A program made the position numbers and the translations under genes. A stretch of DNA of 64,000 nucleotides, taken from positions 1-64,000 of the forward strand of contig NZ_JAUSTE010000006.1 in assembly GCF_030812675.1 (NCBI RefSeq). The letters are read 5' to 3'. Below, piece after piece: positions 57,942-64,000 of this stretch. Below the pieces are notes generated by a model. The model was not told the origin of the DNA. It ran no database searches and saw only the letters and a program-made list of their open reading frames with translations. Source of the stretch: Sinomonas atrocyanea. GTDB taxonomy: Bacteria > Actinomycetota > Actinomycetes > Actinomycetales > Micrococcaceae. Numbering within the stretch: position 1 is the stretch's first letter; each line of letters opens with the position of its first letter.

Positions 57942-60900
57942 TCAGCGCAGCACGATGTCCACCGGGTTCGCCTGGGAGACCGGCCCCCCGGGCACCGCCG
58001 GGCCCTCGATGAGCCCCGACCGGTTGGTGCGCTTGTCCCGGAGGATCTCCGTGACGGACCCGAGGTAGCGCGAGAGGTCGATCACGTTCTCCGGGGCCGC
58101 GAGGAGCAGCTGGAAGCCGAACTCGTGCAGGGCCGCGATGCCCTGGCCCGCGAACTCCTCGGACGCGAGCACGAACGCCTCGTCCATCATGACCGTCCCG
58201 TAGCCGGTGAACCCGTGCTCGGCGATGCCCAGCTGATAGCTCAGCGCCGCGGCCATGATGAACGCGGTGAAGCGCTGCCGCTCGCCGCCGGACATCGAGC
58301 CCGTGTCCGCGTGCACGAACACCTCGTCCCGCGCCGTGCCCGCGGCAGCGTCGCGCGAGACGCGGTGCTCCTTGCACGAGATGAACACGTGCGAGCGCGT
58401 GTCGAGCACGTCGGACCGCCACCGCCGGTCCTCGGGCGTCTGGGACGCGAGCCGCTTCACGAGCGCCTCGAGCGTCTTGTACCGAACGGTGAGCTGGTCC
58501 TCGCCGGTGCCGCTCCCGCCCGAGGTGGCGGGGCCGGCGTCGTGCGCCGCAGCGGAATTCGCGGACGACGGCGCGTGGCGCGCCCTGAGCGCGGAGACGA
58601 TCGCCTCCTTGAACTGCTTCGCGGACGCCGGGACGGTCTGGCGGATGTCCAGCTCGAGGTAGGAGCCGTCATGGAAGTCCACCCCGGCGAGGATCGAGTT
58701 CAGCGGCAGGATGCGGGCCGCGATGCCGCGGCGCTCCTCGTCGAGCAGGTGCAGCAGGGTCGAGAAGGACTCGTGCGTGCGCTGGGCGAAGAACTCCCGG
58801 AACTGCGCCTCCTGCGCGGGCAGGCCCTCCGAGACGATCTGCCGGTAGCGGGCCTCGAACGCGGCCGCGGCCCCGATCGAGACGCCGTGGTCCGCCGCGA
58901 CCACGGGGCCCCAGTCGCGCTGGAACTGCTCGAAGATGCGGGTGAGGCGCTCGGCGGCGGCCTGGGCACGGCTCTCCGCGGCGTGGACGCGGGCGGCGAG
59001 GCGGCCGTGGACCTCGGCGGCGATCCGCTCGAGGTCGTGCTGGTCCTCGGCCTGGCCGAACTCGTCGAAGAGCGGGCCGAGCGTGCTGGTCGCCGCGGCC
59101 GACGGCGGGGCGTCGGCGAGGCGGGTCCGCGCGGCCTCGAGGAGGCGGTCGGCGGTCACGAGCTGGGCATCGAGCTGGCGGTACTCGCTCTGGAGCACCG
59201 CGGCGGCCTCGGTGGAGGCCTGGTGCTCGGCGCGGGCCGCCTCGACCTTGGCGCGCAGCGGCTCGAGGTCGCCCTGGGCCGCGAGCGCGTCCTCGAGGCG
59301 GGTGCCGATGCGGCGCAGCTCCTCCTCTGCCGCCGCGGAGGAGACCTCCTCCCACGCCCGCTCGTCCCGGGCCACGCGCCGCAGCGCCTCGAGCCGGCGG
59401 GAGAGCCCCTGGTGGGAGTCCTCGCTGGCCTGGGCGGCCTCGGCCGCGGCGGCGAGGGAGGCCTCGAGCTCGAGGACCCGGGCGGCGAGGAGCTCGACCT
59501 TGGCCGCGTTGTCGAAGCCGAGGACGAAGTCGGCGCGGGCCGCGAAGCGGTCGTCCTTCTCGACGGTGCCGCGGCCGCGCTTGACCACGCCGCCGAGGCT
59601 CAGTCCGCGCTCGAGGCCGGCGAGCTCGTCGGGATCCTCGACGCACGTGTAGGCGAAGTCCACCGCGATGCGCTCGCGGAGGTAGTCGCCGGCCGGGCCT
59701 TCGACGACCTCCAGCTTGGAGAGCAGGTCCCGCTCCCCCGCGGAGGCCAGGGCGGCCTCGGCGCCGGGGACGCGGCTGGAGAGGTCGACGGCGCGCAGCG
59801 CCCCGCGCACCGGGTTCGCGTCGAGCCACCGGGTCACCGCCGCGAAATGCTCCCCGGGGACGAGCAGGGTCGTGGCCAGCGAGCGCAGGGCCCGCTCGGC
59901 GGCCGGGCGCCACCGCTCCTCGTCCTCGGCGAGGTCGGTCAGCTCCCCGCCGAACGGCATCTCGTCCTCGTCGAGGCCGAGGGCCGCGGCGATCGCGGCG
60001 CGGTTCTCGACCGCGTGCTGGGGCAGGAGGCTCTTGCTCTGCGCGAGGGCCGAGAGCTCCGAACGGGCCTCGGCGAGCTCTCGCTTGGCGGTCGCGTGGG
60101 CCTCGAACGCGTCGAAGCGGGCCTCCCGCAGCGCCGCCGTGTCCCCCTCGAGCCCGGCGAGGGCCTCGGCGGCCCGGCGGTGCGCAGCCTCCCAGCCCTC
60201 GGCCGAGAACGGGAGGTCGAGGCCGGCGTCGTGCAGGCCCTCCTTCGCGGCCGCCTCGACCTCGCGGCGGAGGCGCAGGCCGACCGTCGCGTTGTCCCGG
60301 GCCTGCTCGAGGGCGGAGATCTGGTTGCCGCCGGCGCTGTTGTACTCGGCTTCGAGGGAGCGCAGCTCGGCGGCCAGGGCGTCGCGGCGGTGGCGCTCGG
60401 CGGAGAGCTCCTTCGCCTTGGCCTGGGCTCGGTCCCGGATGCCGACGATGAGCCGCTCCTGGACGGTGACGGCGTGCGACTGGCGGACGGCGTCGAAGGG
60501 CTCGTCGGCGAGCTCGCGCAGGCGTGCCGCCTCGGTCAGGGCGGCCTCGTACTCCTGATTCAGGCCGGGGACCGGGGCGAGCTGGTCGCGCTGGAGCCTG
60601 ATGTCCTCGAGCCGGGCCCGGATGGACATGAGGTTGCTGAACTCCTCGACCACCTCGTCGGCGGCCGCGAGCGTGGCCGGCGGGTCGAGGACCTGGTCCC
60701 GGAAGAAGCTGTTGACGCTGCCGCCGAGGCCCTTGCCTGCCTGGATCACGCGCAGGAGCGGGAGCGCCTGGTCGCTCGAGATGCCCAGGAGCCGGCGGAA
60801 GCGCTCGGCGAAGTTCTTGTGGACGTCGAAGACCTGCGCCTCGGGGAAGACGGCCTCGAGCCCGCTGCGGGTGAAGCGCCGGCCCTGGGCCTGGCCGATG

Positions 60901-61400
60901 ATCCCCTCGACCGCGGCCACGTCCAGCGGCACCGAGTCGATGAGGTAGAAGCGGCCGAGGCTGGACTCCGTGCCGTTCTTGGGCAGGTCGAACAGCGCCG
61001 TGAGCGTGTAGGAGGTGCCGGCCGCGTTGTCGAACGTGAGGGCGACGGCGCTCCAGGTGGCCCCCGGGCGCTGGAATGCGCTCGCACGGCCCTCCCCCAC
61101 GGCCACGTCGCCGACCTTGCCCCGCATGTAGGTGTAGGTGGTGCGGCGGTCCTCGCTGTGCCCGGCGCGGGCCGCTGCGGCCTCATTGGAGCGCGGGCGG
61201 GCGTCGAACACGCGGGCGATCGCATCGAACAGCGTCGACTTGCCCACCCCCGAGTTGCCCGTGAGCATGGTGCCGGCCCGGTCCACGTGCATGGTGTGCG
61301 CCCCATGGAAGGTGCCCCAGTTGACGACCTGGACGAGGCTGAGCCGGTACTGTCCGGGGTTGATGTCCGTCCCGAGCGGGAGCATGGTCGCGACGCTCAC
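57942..61400 (-). CDS. jetC: SMC-like ATPase JetC (MksB-type) of a Wadjet system
   Basis: 1152-residue SMC/MukB-type protein. The N-terminal head has Walker [10 protein letters not shown] (48-56) after [17 protein letters not shown]; long coiled coils (about 250-460 and 660-830) flank a hinge region; the C-terminal head has the signature [10 protein letters not shown] (about 1035) and Walker B VMMDEAF (about 1070). Such proteins extrude plasmid DNA loops in Wadjet defence. GTG start overlaps the jetB stop. Two repeat copies code for loops at about 389-393 (LHDAGL) and 941-968 ([12 protein letters not shown]...), the latter just before the C-terminal head. Confidence 0.93.
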   Translation of the reverse strand: MSVATMLPLGTDINPGQYRLSLVQVVNWGTFHGAHTMHVDRAGTMLTGNSGVGKSTLFDAIARVFDARPRSNEAAAARAGHSEDRRTTYTYMRGKVGDVAVGEGRASAFQRPGATWSAVALTFDNAAGTSYTLTALFDLPKNGTESSLGRFYLIDSVPLDVAAVEGIIGQAQGRRFTRSGLEAVFPEAQVFDVHKNFAERFRRLLGISSDQALPLLRVIQAGKGLGGSVNSFFRDQVLDPPATLAAADEVVEEFSNLMSIRARLEDIRLQRDQLAPVPGLNQEYEAALTEAARLRELADEPFDAVRQSHAVTVQERLIVGIRDRAQAKAKELSAERHRRDALAAELRSLEAEYNSAGGNQISALEQARDNATVGLRLRREVEAAAKEGLHDAGLDLPFSAEGWEAAHRRAAEALAGLEGDTAALREARFDAFEAHATAKRELAEARSELSALAQSKSLLPQHAVENRAAIAAALGLDEDEMPFGGELTDLAEDEERWRPAAERALRSLATTLLVPGEHFAAVTRWLDANPVRGALRAVDLSSRVPGAEAALASAGERDLLSKLEVVEGPAGDYLRERIAVDFAYTCVEDPDELAGLERGLSLGGVVKRGRGTVEKDDRFAARADFVLGFDNAAKVELLAARVLELEASLAAAAEAAQASEDSHQGLSRRLEALRRVARDERAWEEVSSAAAEEELRRIGTRLEDALAAQGDLEPLRAKVEAARAEHQASTEAAAVLQSEYRQLDAQLVTADRLLEAARTRLADAPPSAAATSTLGPLFDEFGQAEDQHDLERIAAEVHGRLAARVHAAESRAQAAAERLTRIFEQFQRDWGPVVAADHGVSIGAAAAFEARYRQIVSEGLPAQEAQFREFFAQRTHESFSTLLHLLDEERRGIAARILPLNSILAGVDFHDGSYLELDIRQTVPASAKQFKEAIVSALRARHAPSSANSAAAHDAGPATSGGSGTGEDQLTVRYKTLEALVKRLASQTPEDRRWRSDVLDTRSHVFISCKEHRVSRDAAAGTARDEVFVHADTGSMSGGERQRFTAFIMAAALSYQLGIAEHGFTGYGTVMMDEAFVLASEEFAGQGIAALHEFGFQLLLAAPENVIDLSRYLGSVTEILRDKRTNRSGLIEGPAVPGGPVSQANPVDIVLR

Positions 61401-62263
61401 AGGAGCCCCTCCGTCTCGCCGGAATCGCCGAGGTCACCCTGTGGGTCCCCAAGGTCAGGGTTTCCGACCTCTTCCAGAGGATCGGCCTCGTCGGGGCTGT
61501 GCGCGCCCTCGGCCTCGTCTGGCCCGTCCCCGCCTCCTCCGGCGAGGTCCACGCCCAAGGCGACCTGGCCGGCGTCGTCCGCGGCACCTCCATCCCGCGA
61601 GGGCCCCGCCGCGGCGACGGCCTCGAGGTGCCGGGTGACGTCGCCGATGTTCTCGAACGGCAGGGCGAGCGGCAGCGCGTTGGAGATGAGGTACACGTCC
61701 TCGAGCGGGGTGGGGATGAGGAGGCGGCGGGCCTGGAGCTTGGCGACCGCGCGGTGGACGGTATCGGCGTCACGGAGCGCGTCCTGCTCCTCGGCCGGCT
61801 GGTAGTGGGCCACGACGTCGGCGAGCTCCTCGAGCGTGACGGTCGGCTCCGTCTGGGCCGTGGCATGCCGGTCCAGGAGCAGCCGGAGCCGCAGGAGGAG
61901 GATGGTCTCGACCCTGCTGAGCGCGCGCTGCTGGCGCAGGACCGTGGCGCGCGAGGCCGTGCCCAGCAGCTCCGGGTCCACCGGCCGCAGCACGGCGACC
62001 TTGCGCTCGTGGTCGATGTGGAGACGGAGGAAGAGCTCGGACAGCCGCGAGCGCAGCACGTCCTCGTGGTCCAGCAGCGTGGTCCACGCCTTCTCGTCCC
62101 GGCCGCCGTCGAGGTACGGGCCCTTCAGGAGGCGGACCAGGACGTGGCGGACCCGCAGCGGGAGGACGCCGGTGTCGCCGTCGTACAGGGCCGTGCCGGG
62201 CACGAACGGCTCCTCCGGGGCGACCTCGGAGTCCAAGGGGGCGACCTCGGCAGCAGTTTCCAT
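61397..62263 (-). CDS. jetB: Wadjet subunit JetB (MksE-like, DUF4194)
   Basis: 288-residue MksE/kite-like subunit that binds JetA and JetC. The core, about 30-210, shows [23 protein letters not shown] and later [30 protein letters not shown], a winged-helix pattern of DUF4194. The last ~70 residues are an acidic Gly/Asp/Glu-rich tail, longer than I expect for the family (about 200-220). ATG 62263 overlaps the jetA stop by one base (TGATG); an ORF extension to 62407 is not protein-like. Confidence 0.9.
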   Translation of the reverse strand: METAAEVAPLDSEVAPEEPFVPGTALYDGDTGVLPLRVRHVLVRLLKGPYLDGGRDEKAWTTLLDHEDVLRSRLSELFLRLHIDHERKVAVLRPVDPELLGTASRATVLRQQRALSRVETILLLRLRLLLDRHATAQTEPTVTLEELADVVAHYQPAEEQDALRDADTVHRAVAKLQARRLLIPTPLEDVYLISNALPLALPFENIGDVTRHLEAVAAAGPSRDGGAADDAGQVALGVDLAGGGGDGPDEAEGAHSPDEADPLEEVGNPDLGDPQGDLGDSGETEGLL

Positions 62264-63876
62264 CAGTTCTCCTCCCGGGAGGTCGCAGGGGCCATGGTGC
62301 TCCGGACGCCTGCCGGCGCCCCCGCCGGTCCCACGGTCACCGTCGTGTTGGGGACGAAGGCGGTGCGCCGCGTCCCGTCGACCTGTTCGAATTCCAGCGG
62401 CGCCCACGCGTCCCGGCCGAAGCCCACGCCCCGGTTGAGCAGGTGCCCGAGGAGCGCGCGGATCGAGTTGATGTGCTGCTCATCGGCGGGCAGCTGGGCC
62501 CAGATATCGGGCAGCTCGGCGCGGCCGCCACCTGCCTCGAGGGCCACATCCACGGCTTCCCGCAGCGCCGCGGCCTTGGCCTTCCCCGTGCGGGCGGAGC
62601 GGACGCGGTCCTCCCGGCCGAAGGAGATGGGGTCGGCGAGCCGGGGCGGCGGCGCGAGTTCGTCCGGGTCGAAGAGCTTGACCATGGACAGGGACTCGAA
62701 CTCTGCGCCGAACAGCTCGGGGGCCGGCGCGAACCCCGACTCCTCGCGGACGTACGGGAGGTGGCGGACGGCCTGCTCCGCCCGCCGGATCGCGTCGCGG
62801 AGCCGGACGGACTGGCGGTAGTCGTCGCTCTGGACATAGGTGTTCAGGCTCTCCGAGAGCTTGCCGTAGATGCGCTGGATCTGGGCGTTGGCCTCGCGCA
62901 GCTCCGCTACGAGGTGCCGGAGGGTCTCGCGCTCCTCGTGCCCGAGGCCGTCGGCGAAGTCCCGGGAGAGGACCTCGGAGATGGCGCCCCGGAAGCGCAT
63001 CTGCTGCTCGGGGTCATCCAGGAACGCCGTGAACGAGCGGAAGGTGCGGCCCTCGCTGGAGGCGCGCAGCCGGCGGTCCGCCTCGAGGACCTGGGCCATC
63101 GTGGCGCCCTTCGTCAGCGACTCCTCGATGATCTGGTTGCGCAGCTGGCCCACCGAGTCCTCGATGCGGTCCCGCATGCGCTTGAAGTCGGCCGGGACGC
63201 CGGCGGCAAGGTCGAGGATGTTCTCGGCGGCCTCGAGGGCCGTCTCGTCGTCGAGGCTCCCGGTCTGCTCCCCGGCGCGCATGGCCCGCACGAGCTCGAG
63301 CCGCTCCTCGATCTCGGCCTCGAGGGCCTCGATCCTCGCGGTCGTGTCCGGGTTGGTCTCGCGCGCGAGCCTCTCCACGTCGCCGAGGAGTGTGCCGAGG
63401 CGCGATCCGGTCAGCGTGGACCGCTCGGAGGAGAGCGAGTCGAGGAACGCGAGCACGCGCGCCGTCGCCTCGGTGAGCTCGTACACGATCCGGCCGCCGT
63501 GCGCGCGGCGGGCGAGGAACCGGCGGCGGGTCCAGTCGTCGGCCACGGCGCGGCCGGTCGCGGCGCCGGCGGTGGGCGCGGCCCCGGAGGCGGCGTCGTG
63601 GGCGCGGAGGTCCTCGAGGAAGGCGTCGAGCTCCTCGTGGAACTGTTCGAGCTCCACCTGCGGGCGGTTGCGCGAGAACGCGGTCTGCAGCGCGGCGATG
63701 GTCCACGGGGCCGAGCGGGTGAGCGCCCACGCCGGCCCGCGGTGGAGCGACTCGAGCTCGGCGAGGCGGACCAGCATGGCGGACGACGGCGACCCCGCCG
63801 GCGCGGGTCCCTCGCCGCGCGCCGGGGTACGTGCAAGCGAGGGGGCCGGCAGCGGTCGCGGAGAGGGTTCTGGCAC
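62263..63876 (-). CDS. jetA: Wadjet subunit JetA (MksF-like kleisin, DUF3375)
   Basis: 537-residue kleisin-like subunit of the SMC complex. After about 33 Pro/Ala/Arg-rich residues the DUF3375 domain starts [21 protein letters not shown]; later [23 protein letters not shown] is a winged helix and long helices with [23 protein letters not shown] follow. GTG 63876 stands eight bases after a TAGAGT -10, so the mRNA is probably leaderless; ATG 63777 would start right at the conserved domain but has no ribosome site. A degenerate repeat codes RAHDAASG near residue 92. First gene of jetA-jetB-jetC. Confidence 0.92.
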   Translation of the reverse strand: MPEPSPRPLPAPSLARTPARGEGPAPAGSPSSAMLVRLAELESLHRGPAWALTRSAPWTIAALQTAFSRNRPQVELEQFHEELDAFLEDLRAHDAASGAAPTAGAATGRAVADDWTRRRFLARRAHGGRIVYELTEATARVLAFLDSLSSERSTLTGSRLGTLLGDVERLARETNPDTTARIEALEAEIEERLELVRAMRAGEQTGSLDDETALEAAENILDLAAGVPADFKRMRDRIEDSVGQLRNQIIEESLTKGATMAQVLEADRRLRASSEGRTFRSFTAFLDDPEQQMRFRGAISEVLSRDFADGLGHEERETLRHLVAELREANAQIQRIYGKLSESLNTYVQSDDYRQSVRLRDAIRRAEQAVRHLPYVREESGFAPAPELFGAEFESLSMVKLFDPDELAPPPRLADPISFGREDRVRSARTGKAKAAALREAVDVALEAGGGRAELPDIWAQLPADEQHINSIRALLGHLLNRGVGFGRDAWAPLEFEQVDGTRRTAFVPNTTVTVGPAGAPAGVRSTMAPATSREEN

Positions 63877-63884
63877 GGCTGACC

Positions 63885-63890
63885 ACTCTA
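63885..63890 (-). promoter_or_regulatory. -10 element of jetA
   Basis: TAGAGT on the minus strand, eight bases before the GTG start. Fits leaderless transcription of the Wadjet operon. No convincing -35. Confidence 0.4.
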
Positions 63891-64000
63891 CCGGGCGTCC
63901 ACCGGGCGTCCACCGGCACGGCAGGAACCCGTCCGGCCGTTCCCCCGTTGGAACACGAGAGAGACTGCTCGGACCGTGGGGATACAGAACTGTCGGCGCC

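Noticed and set aside
56868-61805. A 1645-codon open frame on the plus strand opposite jetC and the LCP gene
   Set aside because: It is the antisense shadow of jetC in very GC-rich DNA: Gly/Arg/Leu-rich composition, no start signal, no recognisable domain, while the minus-strand frame has clear SMC motifs.

Overview
The window is very GC-rich DNA packed with genes. It uses many GTG starts, GTGA or ATGA stop-start overlaps and a few apparently leaderless genes. These habits, and the gene content (rpmB-rpmG-rpsN cluster next to an actinobacterial rRNA-leader motif, gluQRS, a MhuD-like haem monooxygenase, a GNAT-AAA fusion protein, a Wadjet/Mks condensin), suggest an actinobacterium of the Micrococcaceae (Arthrobacter or Sinomonas type). 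That placement is inference. I see no insertion sequence, prophage, CRISPR array or tRNA gene.

Layout. 1-430: what looks like the leader of an rRNA operon running out of the window to the left. 430-1144: ribosomal proteins L28, L33, S14. 1376-4509: ArsR regulator with an SRPBCC partner, a Rossmann oxidoreductase, a second SRPBCC protein and a secreted lipase. 4811-11014: long acyl-CoA dehydrogenase, GH31 glycosidase, Na+/H+ antiporter. 11078-17056: a NitT/TauT-type ABC importer in one operon with a family III CoA-transferase and an HMG-CoA lyase, divergent from an IclR regulator; this reads as uptake, CoA activation and cleavage of a small branched diacid. 17088-21615: amino acid permease, M20 amidohydrolase and MFS exporter.

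21764-29115: a PucR regulator divergent from an aminotransferase, family III CoA-transferase, glutaryl-CoA dehydrogenase and semialdehyde dehydrogenase. Together these fit 5-aminovalerate to glutarate to glutaryl-CoA to crotonyl-CoA; a crotonase lies at 38867. 29119-36104: amino acid permease, 3-hydroxyisobutyryl-CoA hydrolase-like protein, PuuD-like hydrolase, glutathionyl-hydroquinone-reductase-like protein, and a polar amino acid ABC importer lacking its ATPase. 36279-42668: M20 deacetylase, MHS transporter, crotonase, then a flavin electron-transfer set (ferric-reductase-like membrane protein, FMN-binding protein, ApbE flavin transferase).

42742-47911: SGNH hydrolase with MarR, YciI-like protein, phosphoesterase, a frameshifted luciferase-like monooxygenase and gluQRS. 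48011-50400: a type III polyketide synthase and FAD monooxygenase operon, bracketed by arrays of a 14-bp repeat that contains a perfect Shine-Dalgarno sequence. 50570-57824: App1-type phosphatase, GNAT-AAA fusion, haem monooxygenase, Bcr-type MFS, second SGNH hydrolase, LCP protein. 57942-63876: jetA-jetB-jetC of a Wadjet-type SMC system, with no jetD next to jetC.

A feature spanning the whole window is a short GC-rich repeat (core CCGGCGTCGTGCGY). It sits both between genes and in frame inside loops of conserved enzymes, and six of its seven exact copies point the same way.
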